Positions 1 to 9,375 of a DNA stretch of 64,000 nucleotides are shown piece after piece. The stretch is from NCBI GenBank assembly GCA_030148805.1, contig JASBSS010000001.1:310001-374000 (forward strand). Reading direction: 5' to 3'. The translations under genes and the position numbers were made by a program. The DNA is from Thiogranum sp. Its GTDB lineage: Bacteria > Pseudomonadota > Gammaproteobacteria > DSM-19610. The stretch's first letter is position 1, and each line of letters begins with the position of its first letter. The notes beneath the pieces are model-generated. The model was not told where the DNA came from. It did not search any database and saw nothing but the letters and a program-made list of their open reading frames with translations.

Positions 1-1808
1 AATACGGCTATGGCCCGGCGGTGTTCCGCAACCGCTTCACCGCCGCCGGTCCCAAACCGCCGTTACCCGCCAATATCCAGGTGATGGCCGGCGCCGTCGA
101 CTGTGGTGACGTACCGGTGATCGCTGGGGTGACCGACCAGCCCGGCTTCTGCGTCGAGATGCCCCCCAGCCCCAGCGCCCACCGCGTAATTCGCGCCAAC
201 TTCCCCAGTCTGGCGGTGAACGTATACAACGACGCCGATACCGCGCCGTTGCCGGCAGCGCTGCATAACAAGCCCTTGCTGCCCGGTTATAAGATCTTTA
301 CGGTCGACGGCGTGAAGGTGGCGGTCATAGGGATCACCGCCGCGATCGTTCCGCAGCAGGCCGACGTGTTCAATATCGGCTTGCGTTTCACCCAGGGTGT
401 CGAGGAATTGCCCGGCGTGATCGAGCAGGTCAAGGCGCAAGGCGCGACGGTGATCGTGGTGCAGTCGGAACTCGGGCTTTCGCAGAACCTGGCCATCGCC
501 CAGCGTTTCGACGACGTCGATGTGGTGTTGTCGGCGCACACGCACGAAACCACCTTGAACGCCCTGGTCGGCTCCAGGCACGGGATCGAGCGCAAAGCGC
601 CAAATCAGGCCCACAAACTGAAGAAAGGCAGGACTGTGGTGGTGGAGACCACCGAGGACATGTACCTCGGCCGCCTGGACCTGGTCATCGACGACGGCAA
701 GGCGGAGAAGTTCATCTGGCAGGCCGTTCCCGTCGACGACAGCGTGGCCGAGGATCCGACGACGAAGATTCTCGTCGACGCCGCGGAGGCACCGTTCAAC
801 GGTTCGACCACGGTACGCCACACCTTCATGCCGGGCGGATTCTGTGCACCGGGTCCGGTTCCCGACCAGGCCACGCTGGATGCTAAGTGCGGCGACACCA
901 CTCAGCGCGGGCTGCAGTTGACCGAGAGCCTGGACAAAGTGGTCGGCTATACCGAGGTCACCCTGCATCGCGACAATGTGCTTGAAGACGAGATCAACAA
1001 TTTCATCGCCGACGCGCTGTTCAACGTCACCAATCAGGTGACCGGCGGCGCGGTGGACCTGGCGATGACCAACGGTTTCCGCTTCGGCAATCCGATACTG
1101 CCCGGGCCAATCACCCTGGGAGACCTTTACACGCAGTTCCCGATATCGCCGGCGGTGGCGATGGCGGAGTTTTCAGGCCAAGTGATCCAGAACGACCTGG
1201 AGCGCGTGTTGACGGCGGTGTTCGACCGCAACCCGTTCCTGCAACGTGGCGGCTGGTACGTGGGTCTGGCCAATATGACGCAGAAAATCGACCTGCTGAA
1301 CCGTCCCTACAGCAGCTCCGACAGGCGGATTATCGAAACCACCGTCGGTGGCCTGAAGCTCGACCCCAGCAAGCGCTATACCTTCGCCTCCTGCTTCCCA
1401 CACGGCGACGCCCTCGATCGCATCTGTCGCACCAATGGGGGGACCAACCATCAGTTCTTCCAGCTCGCCGATGCCGACGACTATGACAGCGCAATCACGC
1501 TGACCGGTCCGTTGAACACCACCCATATCATCACCGGCCCGGTCGTCAAGCAGGTCGCGCCCGATCGTTACCTGCATCCGGTGCACGTGCTGCGACGGTA
1601 TCTGGACAGTCTGCCCGGCAATACGGTGACCGCGGCTTCTGTCGCCACCGGGCGGATCCAGACCGTGGACTCCACCCAGTTCGGCAATCCGCCGATTCCG
1701 GCGCCGGTATCCGCCATCGATCCGACCCTGATCCAGCCGCCGGAAGGCGCCGGTCCCGCCTTCTTCGGCGGTATCAGCGGCATCGGCGGACCCACGCACG
1801 ACGACTGA
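1..1808 (+). CDS. 5'-nucleotidase/UshA-family metallophosphatase, 3' part (5' end outside window)
   Basis: The reading frame is open from base 3, so the gene starts before the window. The first visible residues (YGYGPAVFRNRF) fit the stretch just after the GNHEFD metal motif of this family. The SAHTH motif near residue 175 of the visible part is the last metal-binding motif of the calcineurin-like domain. The second half is the 5'-nucleotidase C-terminal substrate domain (TNGFRFG, then GPITLGDLYTQFP). Such enzymes are periplasmic or surface phosphohydrolases acting on nucleotides or related esters; the substrate cannot be told here. The C-terminus is rich in Pro and Gly. A relative lies at 26474-28834. 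The gene ends just before a strong terminator. Confidence 0.85.
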   Translation, partial: YGYGPAVFRNRFTAAGPKPPLPANIQVMAGAVDCGDVPVIAGVTDQPGFCVEMPPSPSAHRVIRANFPSLAVNVYNDADTAPLPAALHNKPLLPGYKIFTVDGVKVAVIGITAAIVPQQADVFNIGLRFTQGVEELPGVIEQVKAQGATVIVVQSELGLSQNLAIAQRFDDVDVVLSAHTHETTLNALVGSRHGIERKAPNQAHKLKKGRTVVVETTEDMYLGRLDLVIDDGKAEKFIWQAVPVDDSVAEDPTTKILVDAAEAPFNGSTTVRHTFMPGGFCAPGPVPDQATLDAKCGDTTQRGLQLTESLDKVVGYTEVTLHRDNVLEDEINNFIADALFNVTNQVTGGAVDLAMTNGFRFGNPILPGPITLGDLYTQFPISPAVAMAEFSGQVIQNDLERVLTAVFDRNPFLQRGGWYVGLANMTQKIDLLNRPYSSSDRRIIETTVGGLKLDPSKRYTFASCFPHGDALDRICRTNGGTNHQFFQLADADDYDSAITLTGPLNTTHIITGPVVKQVAPDRYLHPVHVLRRYLDSLPGNTVTAASVATGRIQTVDSTQFGNPPIPAPVSAIDPTLIQPPEGAGPAFFGGISGIGGPTHDD

Positions 1809-1835
1809 AGCCGCTGATGTGAGCGGGTAGCACCT

Positions 1836-1862
1836 GGGGCGGCCGTGGCCGCCCCTTTTTTT
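1836..1862 (+). terminator. Rho-independent terminator of the metallophosphatase gene
   Basis: A perfect 9-bp stem (GGGGCGGCC / GGCCGCCCC) with a 2-nt loop is followed by seven T. It lies 28 nt after the stop codon at 1808. It also sits between the convergent ABC gene ending at 1895 and this gene. Confidence 0.9.
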
Positions 1863-1894
1863 CGCCTCTATGTCTGCCCCGCCCCTCGACGTGG

Positions 1895-2749
1895 CTACTC
1901 CTGTCCCGTTGCCAAGACATAGGCGGCAGGGCTGGCCTCGAAACGGCTAAGACATTCATGGGAGCAAAACACATAGTCCCGCCCTCGATAGCGGCTCTTT
2001 TCCACCGCCGTCCATTCGTCCACCCGCATGCCACAGACGGGGTCTCGACGCCAGACATGCGTGTCGGTCTTACGATCGCGCAACTTTCCGTCTTCCAGCC
2101 ACAGTATCCGGTCCGCCGCCTCCTCGCTGCGCGAATCGTGGGTCACCATCACCACGGTGCAGCCCTGATCCCTGGCCACCGAGCGCAGGATCATCATCAC
2201 CTCCTGGCCCATGCGAGAGTCAAGGTTTCCGGTCGGTTCGTCCGCGAAGATGATCGTCGGTCGGTTGACTAGCGCCCGGGCGATCGCCACCCGTTGTTTT
2301 TCGCCCCCTGACAAGGTCCTGGGCAGCGCCCGGCGACGCCCGGTCAACTCGAGACGCTCCAGCAGTTGTTCTGCCCGAGCGCCCGCCGCCTTGACACCAC
2401 CGGCCACCAAGCGCGCGGGGAACAGCACATTCTCCTCCACCGTCAGCGCCGCGAGCAGATTGAAGGACTGAAACACGAAGCCGATCTTGTTCGCGCGCAG
2501 CCTTGGAAGCTGTCCCTCGCGCAAGGCGCTAACCTCGACATCCTCGATAAAAATACGCCCGGCATCCGGCTTCATCAGCGCGCCCAACATGGACAGAAGC
2601 GTGGTCTTACCCGATCCGGAAGGGCCCATGATCAGAACAAGCTCTCCTGGCGCCGCCTCCAGGCTGACATCGTCCACGGCGCGCACCAGCGCCGCCGCCG
2701 TCCCGAACTGCTTGGATAACCCTATTGCGCGCAAGATAGGCTCGCTCAT
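1895..2749 (-). CDS. ABC transporter ATPase (MacB/LolD type) with C-terminal YHS domain
   Basis: 284 residues. Walker A GPSGSGKTT is at 42-50, Q-loop at 94, signature LSGGE at 146-150, Walker B IIFADE at 166-171 and the switch His at 204. This is the MacB/LolD/FtsE class that powers FtsX-type permeases. Unusually, residues about 236-277 form a YHS domain (DPVCGM, then FCSHECLSRF), a small Cys/His metal-binding module normally seen on copper/heavy-metal ATPases or alone. The fusion suggests that the exporter senses, or is linked to, metal; this is inference. It is the last gene of a three-gene run with the two permeases, starting 11 nt after the preceding stop. Confidence 0.9.
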   Translation of the reverse strand: MSEPILRAIGLSKQFGTAAALVRAVDDVSLEAAPGELVLIMGPSGSGKTTLLSMLGALMKPDAGRIFIEDVEVSALREGQLPRLRANKIGFVFQSFNLLAALTVEENVLFPARLVAGGVKAAGARAEQLLERLELTGRRRALPRTLSGGEKQRVAIARALVNRPTIIFADEPTGNLDSRMGQEVMMILRSVARDQGCTVVMVTHDSRSEEAADRILWLEDGKLRDRKTDTHVWRRDPVCGMRVDEWTAVEKSRYRGRDYVFCSHECLSRFEASPAAYVLATGQE

Positions 2750-2760
2750 CGCTTCGCTCC

Positions 2761-3870
2761 TCAGCGCTGAAATACCGTGACGGGATCGACTCGGGTCACA
2801 TTTCGCGCCAAAACGAACACCACCAGCGTAGTCACGAGAATGCCGATCACGCCGAGTCGGACCAGCGACTCCACACTGACATAAAGCGATATCTGCGGCG
2901 CCACCAAGGGTATCATCGGCATCAGGGTGTAAGCGCCCGCTACGGCCAGGCCATAGCCCAGCGCGTTGATCGCGGCGGCCTGGAGAAACACGCCGGCGTA
3001 GATGTGTCGATGGCGAAAACCCAGCGCCTTGGCAAGCGCCAGCTCGCGTTGCTTATGAATGACCTGATAATAGACGGTGAAACCCGCGATAAGAACGGCC
3101 AGTAGCGTGCCAATGGTGATCATGATGCGGATGATCTCGCTGCCCATCTGCAGCGCCATTTCCCGGTCACGGTGAATGAACTGCTGTTTTGGCAAGGCGC
3201 TGACTTTATCGACCCCTGTTTTGATTCGGGCAGCTAGGTCTTGCGCTGAGATTCCGTCAGAACCTTTAACCAGAATGTAACTCACCGCCTCCCCGGCATC
3301 CATGAGCCGCGAAAGATCTTTTTTATTGATGAAGGTCACCGAATTGGCCATCGAGAACGTCCCGCGCGACAAGCCCACGATACGAAGCTCGGCATCCAGA
3401 ACCTGGACCGTGTCGCCGATTGACAGGCCCGAAAGGATGGCGACCACATCCGGTACTATCGCTTCGCCTTGCTGCGGCCAAGCCTCGCCGGCAGTCATTT
3501 CCCATGCACCCCCGGTGAATGCGTTCTCGTCCACGCCGACGATATAGGAAAACCAGCGCTTTCCTCCCGCGGACATCACCGTATTCATATAGAGAATGGA
3601 GGCGACCTCGGTCACCCCCGCAATACGGGCGATGCGCGGGGCTTTCCAATTCCACAGCAGGGAACTGGCCATGTGCATGTTTTCCACGCCGTCCTGCATC
3701 ACCCATACATCGGCATCGGTGTTCTGGATATAAGCGACAATCTGCCTCGACTCGCCTTCGAACACCGCCTGAAACACCATCACCAGCAGAAACGCACAGG
3801 CAACGCCCAATGAACCTGAAATCAAACGCAGCGGTTCGGCGAACAGACTTTTGAGGCTCCAGTACCACAT
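2761..3870 (-). CDS. FtsX/MacB-family ABC permease
   Basis: 369 residues with the topology of DevC/MacB/FtsX permeases: one N-terminal membrane segment (about 15-37), a large periplasmic domain to about 245, then three membrane segments and the characteristic end DPVTVFQR. The motif ELALAKALGF before the third segment is typical of FtsX proteins at the ATPase-contact loop. The gene begins 1 nt after the stop of the other permease, so the two very probably form a heterodimeric membrane part for the YHS-tailed ATPase. The transported substrate is unknown. No periplasmic adaptor (MacA/HlyD) gene is adjacent. Confidence 0.85.
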   Translation of the reverse strand: MWYWSLKSLFAEPLRLISGSLGVACAFLLVMVFQAVFEGESRQIVAYIQNTDADVWVMQDGVENMHMASSLLWNWKAPRIARIAGVTEVASILYMNTVMSAGGKRWFSYIVGVDENAFTGGAWEMTAGEAWPQQGEAIVPDVVAILSGLSIGDTVQVLDAELRIVGLSRGTFSMANSVTFINKKDLSRLMDAGEAVSYILVKGSDGISAQDLAARIKTGVDKVSALPKQQFIHRDREMALQMGSEIIRIMITIGTLLAVLIAGFTVYYQVIHKQRELALAKALGFRHRHIYAGVFLQAAAINALGYGLAVAGAYTLMPMIPLVAPQISLYVSVESLVRLGVIGILVTTLVVFVLARNVTRVDPVTVFQR

Positions 3871-3871
3871 G

Positions 3872-5002
3872 TCAGTCGCGAAAAACCGTTGCCGGATCCG
3901 CGCGCGCGATCAGGCTCAAGGGCAGCGTCGCGGCCACCATGGAAACGACGACGGCCGCGAGCAGCGTGCGTAGAACGATTTCCGGTTTTGCCACCGACAC
4001 CAGATAAAGCGGTTGGTCGATTTCGATCACCCAACCCGCGAGCAGCGCCCCAACCAGCGCCAGGGGCAACGCCAGGCCGGTCAATATGCCGGCCTCCAGC
4101 AGGCTCCAGCACATGAGGCTTTTGGTGGAAAAACCCATCGCCTTCATGACGCCGAAGCTGCGCAGCCGCGAACTGACGACGGCGAGCATGATGATACTGA
4201 CCACCATAAGGCACAAGCCGTAACTGATTCCGATCAGTACGTCCATGACCGGGCCGAACAGGGTTTTACCCAACGCAACCTCGTTCTGCGCGAGCTCCGT
4301 CGGCAGAAACACGTCCACATCGGGTACCGCCGCCGAAATTTCGGCGGCCAGCACATTAGCATCGCGACCGTTCTCGATGGCCACCAGCAGGAAACTGAGC
4401 AGTGGCAGGGTACTGATATCGCCCACAAGATCGGACTCGAAGTACAAATCGATCAGATCGTCGTAGGTGATGAACGCCAGTGGCGTGAACATCGCCGCCG
4501 CGTGCCTCGCAATACCCGACACCGTGAACCTATAGCCGGAGATGGACATTTCAGAGCCCACCGACAAACGATGCAGCGCGGCAAGCGAGGCGTCGATGAC
4601 AATCTGCTTTGGCCCGGTTATGCCCGCGCCCATAGTCAGATCGCCGGGCCCTCCCGCGGAATCGTAGACCACGAGGATCAAGGGAGTCTTTCTCGATCGC
4701 TTTTCGTAGACCACCGGCAACAACGTCAACGGGTAGGCTTCGCCCACGCCGGCGACCGCCTCGACATCCCGGCGACTGAGTTGTCTCAACTTCGAGCGGC
4801 TGGCAAGAAAATTGGTGACCCCGGCTTGCGTCACTATCAGGTCGGCGCCACGCTCGAGAACCACCTGGCGCAGCTGCTGCAGCAGCCCCTCCTGGAACCC
4901 TTCCAGCAACAACACCACCGCCAACGCGCAGGCGATGGAGACGCACAAGCCGGTCGTCTTGCCAGGCTCGCGCAGCATCTGCAGAAGGATCAATTTCCCC
5001 AT
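3872..5002 (-). CDS. FtsX/MacB-family ABC permease
   Basis: First gene of the ABC operon, about 376 residues from the ATG at 5002 (a TTG at 5026 is an alternative; neither has a strong ribosome site). It has an N-terminal membrane segment (LCVSIACALAVVLLLEGF), an extracytoplasmic domain and three C-terminal segments ending DPATVFRD, the usual FtsX terminus. The FGVMKAMGF motif in the coupling loop matches the sister permease. Sequence divergence from the neighbour shows a heterodimer rather than a recent duplication. The substrate is unknown; lipid, peptide or metal-complex export would all fit the family. Confidence 0.83.
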   Translation of the reverse strand: MGKLILLQMLREPGKTTGLCVSIACALAVVLLLEGFQEGLLQQLRQVVLERGADLIVTQAGVTNFLASRSKLRQLSRRDVEAVAGVGEAYPLTLLPVVYEKRSRKTPLILVVYDSAGGPGDLTMGAGITGPKQIVIDASLAALHRLSVGSEMSISGYRFTVSGIARHAAAMFTPLAFITYDDLIDLYFESDLVGDISTLPLLSFLLVAIENGRDANVLAAEISAAVPDVDVFLPTELAQNEVALGKTLFGPVMDVLIGISYGLCLMVVSIIMLAVVSSRLRSFGVMKAMGFSTKSLMCWSLLEAGILTGLALPLALVGALLAGWVIEIDQPLYLVSVAKPEIVLRTLLAAVVVSMVAATLPLSLIARADPATVFRD

Positions 5003-5292
5003 ACCGCTCAGCAACCGTGGTATCAACTAAGCGTAGTGTACGCCACCCCGGTGGGTCGATCACGGCCGGTTCCACCGTGCAATGGCGTTCCTGCAGGAAA
5101 CCTCGATCCGGCTTGCGTCACCGCCAGGGGCGGTGGCTACATGGCGCCTCGGTTTGGTTACACGCCGCGCGCTACTGCCATGCTCTAGGTGAGTGTAGAA
5201 TCAACCTTTGGCAGATATTTGACGCTTTAAGCACCGCGGATAGGGAGGAATGTGGAATATGCCCACCTGGCCGACACTCGCCGCTGCGACGA
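5003..5292. other. Intergenic region between ABC operon and cyo operon
   Basis: 290 nt between the start of the ABC permease and the end of cyoD, both on the minus strand. It should hold the ABC operon promoter. I see no convincing terminator hairpin or small gene in it. Confidence 0.5.
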
Positions 5293-5625
5293 TCACAGCA
5301 TGCGTCCATGCAGGTTGAACAATATCCAGAGGGTGCCCGCCGCCATTAAAAAAACAATCAAGGCGGTAAACAGGATCAAGTGCAAGTCATCGCGGTGCGA
5401 TTGCTTCAGATCGATATGCAGGAAGTAACGGAAATGCACGACAATCTGCATCAGCGCCAGAATAGACACCGCAATCCTGGCCGGGTTCGGGGGCAGCGTG
5501 TCGGCGGCCACCAGGGCGAAGGCCGCCAGCGTTAACAACAGGGCCCAGAAAATGCCGACCACATAGTGACGCCGCTCGGTCTTGCGTCCCTCCAGTTCGC
5601 TCTCCGGCAGGTCGTTCTCGCTCAT
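5293..5625 (-). CDS. cyoD: Cytochrome bo3-type quinol oxidase subunit IV
   Basis: 110 residues with three hydrophobic segments (about 22-42, 48-68, 81-103) and the subunit IV signature VHFRYFLHIDL. The ATG at 5625 overlaps the stop of cyoC as ATGA, indicating translational coupling. Subunit IV assists assembly and CuB binding of the proton-pumping quinol oxidase. It is the last gene of the cyoABCD cluster. Confidence 0.92.
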   Translation of the reverse strand: MSENDLPESELEGRKTERRHYVVGIFWALLLTLAAFALVAADTLPPNPARIAVSILALMQIVVHFRYFLHIDLKQSHRDDLHLILFTALIVFLMAAGTLWILFNLHGRML

Positions 5626-6254
5626 GCGCTCGCCCCGAAGAGATACACAAAAGTGAAAATACAGACCCAGACGACGTCCAGCATGTGCCAGAACAGCGCC
5701 AAGCGCAACAGCCGCAGCTTCACCTCCCGCACCCGACCCAGGACCGCGAGCTGCACCAGCAATACCAGCAACCACGCCAATCCCGAGACGACGTGCACCC
5801 CATGGGTTCCCACGAGCAGGTAGTAGGCGGAGAGAAAGCCGCTGCGCTGGGGCGGCGCCTGATCCTCGCTGATGTAGGTAGCGAAGTCGCTGATTTCCAT
5901 GGCGACGAAAACCGCCCCCAGAACGCCGGTCACCAGCAGCCACGCTGCCAGCGAGGATCGCTTTGCGCTGTATTTCAGCGCCAGCGATGCCATCCCGAAA
6001 GTAAAGCTGCTCAGCAGCAGAACCAGCGTCTCGATGAACGGCATTTTCAACGAGAATAGCTCGGCCGGCGCGGGCCCATCGGCGACACCGTGCACACTCA
6101 TCGCCGCGTAGGTCGCGAACAGCAAGGCGAACACCACCAGGTCCGCCATCAGGAAGATCCAAAACCCGAAAATCAGGGTTTGCGCGCCATGCTCGGCCTG
6201 CGCATCTTGCTCCCGGAGATTGAGGCCGACGTAGGAATATCTGGCCGCGCTCAT
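5622..6254 (-). CDS. cyoC: Cytochrome bo3-type quinol oxidase subunit III
   Basis: 210 residues with five hydrophobic segments. Family motifs include FGFWIFLMADLVVFALLFA near the N-terminus, and GTHGVHVVSGLAWLL and FWHMLDVVWVCIFTFVYL near the C-terminus. These match COX3/CyoC, a structural subunit of haem-copper oxidases. The start at 6254 overlaps the cyoB stop as ATGA. An in-frame upstream ATG at 6290 lies inside cyoB and is less likely. Confidence 0.92.
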   Translation of the reverse strand: MSAARYSYVGLNLREQDAQAEHGAQTLIFGFWIFLMADLVVFALLFATYAAMSVHGVADGPAPAELFSLKMPFIETLVLLLSSFTFGMASLALKYSAKRSSLAAWLLVTGVLGAVFVAMEISDFATYISEDQAPPQRSGFLSAYYLLVGTHGVHVVSGLAWLLVLLVQLAVLGRVREVKLRLLRLALFWHMLDVVWVCIFTFVYLFGASA

Positions 6255-8329
6255 GCCATGGGCTCCGCGTGTCCGCGGTTCGACGGGCACAGTTCCTGGA
6301 CGCGCGGCACGCGCGGCGTGGCCGCCACCGCGTCAAGCCAGCGCTCATGGTGCTCGCGAACGCTGGCCGCTGGAATCAGCCGCTCGGTCTCGCGCACGAA
6401 GCTGCGCGCGATCACCGCGCCCACGATCACGCTGAACCCCAGCACCGCCAGCCACCCGATGTGCCAGGTGAGCGCGAAGCCTAGCCCGGCTCCCGCCAGG
6501 CCAATGATGGGCCCCACCGCGGAGTTCTTAGGCATCGCGATATCCGTATAGGCCTCGGGTCTGGCGTAGGCGATCCCGCGGCGTTTCATCTGCCTAAAGG
6601 CATCTCTGGCCTCGACCCGGGGGATGAGCGCGAAGTTGTACTCCGGTGGCGGCGCGCTGGTGGCCCACTCGAGACTATGCCCGTCCCAAGGGTCCCCCAC
6701 CGGAACCCGGTAACGGTCGCGGTGGCGAACACTGACGCCAAGCTGAACCAGCAAACTGACGAAACCGGCGAACAGCAACAACGCCCCCAGCAACGCGATC
6801 AGCATCAACGGACTGTAGTCCGGCCGCAACCATTCGGACGTGCGGCGCATCGCGCCCATCAGTCCCAGTGCATAGAGCGGCATGAAGGCGAGGTAAAAGC
6901 CGACGGCCCAACACCAGAACGAGATCTTGCCCCAGGTCTCGTCCAGCCTGAAACCAAAAGCCTTGGGAAACCAATGCTGCGTCGCCGCGATCATGCCGAA
7001 CAGGAGACCGGGAATCAGCATGTTGTGGAAGTGCGCCACCAGAAACAGGGAATTGTGCACCACGAAGTCGACCGGCGGATTGGCAAGAATCACGCCGGTG
7101 ATGCCGCCGACCACAAAGGTGACCAGGAACATGATGGAAAACAGCATCGGCGCGGTAAAGCGGATGCGCCCGCGCAGCAGGGTCAGCAACCAGTCGTAGA
7201 CTTTCACCCCGGTTGGCACGCCGATGAGCATGGTGGCGATGCCGAAAATGGCGTTGACATTCGCCGTTTGCCCCATGGTGAAGAAATGATGCAGCCAGAC
7301 GGTGAACGACAGGACCGCGATCGCCAGGGTGGCATACACCAGCGATTTGTAACCGTAGAGGGTCTTGCCGGAATACGTCGAGATCACCGACGAGTAGACG
7401 CCAAAAGCGGGTAATATAAGAATATAGACTTCGGGATGTCCGAACAGCCAGAAAAGGTTGGCATAGTTCATCAGGTTCCCGCCCGCCTCGGCGGTGAAGA
7501 AATGGAATCCGGCGTAGCGGTCCAGCGCCAGCATCAACGAGGCGACCGTCAGCGGGGCCATGGCGAAGATCATCAAAATGGAGGTACAGAGCGTGGTCCA
7601 GCAAAACAGCGGCATGCGAAACAAGGTCATACCCGGCGCCCGCTCCTTGTAGATCGTCACCGCGAAATTCAACCCGGAAAGCGTCGAGGCGATGGAACTC
7701 AGGGTGACCGCCCAGATCCAGTAGTCCGGACCGACCCCGGGACTGAACTGGATGCCGGTATAGGGAGGATAGGCACTCCATCCGCCGGTGGAGAACTGGC
7801 CCACCACCAGCGAGATCATCACCAATGCCGCGCCGGCGGCCGTGAGCATCAGGCTGATGGAATTGAGCAAGGGGAAACTGACGTCACGCGCACCGATCTG
7901 CAGGGGCATTACGTAATTGATGATACCTGTCAGAAACGGCATGGCCATGAAGAAAATCATCACCGTGCCATGGGTGCTGAACAGTTGCGAGAAATGCTCG
8001 GGCGACAGAAAACCCGGATCTCCCACCGCGGCGAACTGCTGCATCCGCATCAGCACCGCCTCGATCAACGCCCGCGTCAACATCACCAACGCGATCACCA
8101 CATACATGATGCCGATCTTCTTGTGATCCAAGCTGGTCAACCAGCCGTCCCATAACCGCCGCCACGCCTTGCGCCGCGTCAGCATCACCAGCACCGCGAG
8201 TGCCGCGATGACCACCAGACCACCGGCCCCCGCGCCGATCCATTCGCTGACACTGGGGTGGCGCCAGGCACGCACGAACGGCAAGGCCTGCCAATCGAGT
8301 CTGCCCAGCAACCAGTACCCGTCTTCCAT
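6251..8329 (-). CDS. cyoB: Cytochrome bo3-type quinol oxidase subunit I
   Basis: 692 residues, slightly longer than E. coli CyoB. This is the catalytic haem-copper subunit: the low-spin haem ligand is in HGTVMIFFMAMPF, the CuB/Tyr cross-link motif in GHPEVYILILP, the CuB His pair in WLHHFF, and the binuclear-haem and low-spin-haem ligands in HFHN. An extra N-terminal membrane segment before the COX1 core is the CyoB form. It oxidises quinol and reduces oxygen to water in the inner membrane while pumping protons. It sits 2 nt after cyoA and is coupled to cyoC. For a sulfur oxidiser this would drain electrons delivered to quinone, for example from an SQR. Confidence 0.95.
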   Translation of the reverse strand: MEDGYWLLGRLDWQALPFVRAWRHPSVSEWIGAGAGGLVVIAALAVLVMLTRRKAWRRLWDGWLTSLDHKKIGIMYVVIALVMLTRALIEAVLMRMQQFAAVGDPGFLSPEHFSQLFSTHGTVMIFFMAMPFLTGIINYVMPLQIGARDVSFPLLNSISLMLTAAGAALVMISLVVGQFSTGGWSAYPPYTGIQFSPGVGPDYWIWAVTLSSIASTLSGLNFAVTIYKERAPGMTLFRMPLFCWTTLCTSILMIFAMAPLTVASLMLALDRYAGFHFFTAEAGGNLMNYANLFWLFGHPEVYILILPAFGVYSSVISTYSGKTLYGYKSLVYATLAIAVLSFTVWLHHFFTMGQTANVNAIFGIATMLIGVPTGVKVYDWLLTLLRGRIRFTAPMLFSIMFLVTFVVGGITGVILANPPVDFVVHNSLFLVAHFHNMLIPGLLFGMIAATQHWFPKAFGFRLDETWGKISFWCWAVGFYLAFMPLYALGLMGAMRRTSEWLRPDYSPLMLIALLGALLLFAGFVSLLVQLGVSVRHRDRYRVPVGDPWDGHSLEWATSAPPPEYNFALIPRVEARDAFRQMKRRGIAYARPEAYTDIAMPKNSAVGPIIGLAGAGLGFALTWHIGWLAVLGFSVIVGAVIARSFVRETERLIPAASVREHHERWLDAVAATPRVPRVQELCPSNRGHAEPMA

Positions 8330-8331
8330 GC

Positions 8332-9222
8332 CTAACGCGCTCCAACCGCCGGGGTGAAGGCGTACCCGCCGCCGCGCCTGAGCTGGGCGACGATCGCGTT
8401 GAAGGGATCGCCGTCGACCGATCCAAAACGTAGCGGCGAATCCAGGACCGAAGCTCGCCGCAGGCGCGCTAGGGTAGCGGCATCCAACGCCGCCTCGGTG
8501 GCGGCCATTCCCGCCAGCAGTTGCCGGTATCGCGCTTCACTGACCGCGCGGGCGATGAACTTCTGACGCGCGAACCCCTCGCCATTGAATTGGGTGTTCA
8601 ACCCCCGGTACTCCCCGGCCCGGGTGGCGATGAGATTGAGCTGCGAGACCATCCCGGGCATGGCATACATCTGCCCTCCCAGGCGGGGGATCATGAAGGA
8701 CTGAAGGACGGTCGCGCTGGTGAGCCGAAACCGCACCGGACGACCCACCGGCAATATCACCTCATTGACCGCGGCGACGCCCGCGGCTGGATAGATGAAC
8801 AACCATTTCCAGTCCATGCCGACCACCTGGATCTCTACTGGCGGCCTGTCGGCCGGAATGGGCCTATAGGGGTCCAGCCGATAGGTCTGGCGCCACGCCT
8901 CGTATCCCAGCACCGAGACCACCACAATCGGCAGACCCCAGATGAGTGTCTCCAGCAAACGCGAGAATTCCCAGTCCGGGCGATAATCCGCCTTGCGATT
9001 GCGCTGCCGATAGCGCCAGAGCACAAACGGCAGCGCCACGAACAACGGCAGGGACACCACCAGCATCCAGCCCACGATCAGCAGCAGATGGCTGCGCTGG
9101 GCCTCGGCGACTGGCCCGGCGGCGGCGAACAGTCCATAGTCGGCGCAGCCTGACAGCAGCAGGCCGCTGACCGCCGCCAACAACGACCGGCTATTCCGAG
9201 TCCATCGACTGGATACCCGCAT
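8332..9222 (-). CDS. cyoA: Cytochrome bo3-type quinol oxidase subunit II (lipoprotein)
   Basis: 296 residues from the ATG at 9222, chosen because a strong GGGGGAGGAGAG ribosome site precedes it. There is a lipoprotein signal with lipobox LSGC, then two membrane segments (about 38-60 and 80-100) and a cupredoxin-fold domain. The CuA ligands of cytochrome c oxidases are absent (NGEGF stands where a Cys-containing CuA motif would be), which marks a quinol oxidase. GMDWKWLFIYP is the typical start of the soluble domain. It is the first gene of cyoABCD. Confidence 0.93.
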   Translation of the reverse strand: MRVSSRWTRNSRSLLAAVSGLLLSGCADYGLFAAAGPVAEAQRSHLLLIVGWMLVVSLPLFVALPFVLWRYRQRNRKADYRPDWEFSRLLETLIWGLPIVVVSVLGYEAWRQTYRLDPYRPIPADRPPVEIQVVGMDWKWLFIYPAAGVAAVNEVILPVGRPVRFRLTSATVLQSFMIPRLGGQMYAMPGMVSQLNLIATRAGEYRGLNTQFNGEGFARQKFIARAVSEARYRQLLAGMAATEAALDAATLARLRRASVLDSPLRFGSVDGDPFNAIVAQLRRGGGYAFTPAVGAR

Positions 9223-9375
9223 CTCTCCTCCCCCACAGCGCGATACCCGCACGCGCCACCGTACGCATGCTGCTGGAACCTTCGCAGCGCCAGATCGGGT
9301 ACCTGCTCGAGAACGTCCACCGGCCGGCGCGTGCATCCTTTCCCTCAGGCCCGACGAGCGGCGCAAGCGTCAGGT

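Noticed and set aside
4013-5188. A 391-codon plus-strand frame across the ABC permease gene
   Set aside because: Low-complexity Gln/His/Arg composition of an antisense frame; the FtsX permease on the other strand has membrane helices and family motifs.
6675-7781. Frames overlapping cyoB on both strands
   Set aside because: Alternate-frame shadows of a well-conserved oxidase subunit.
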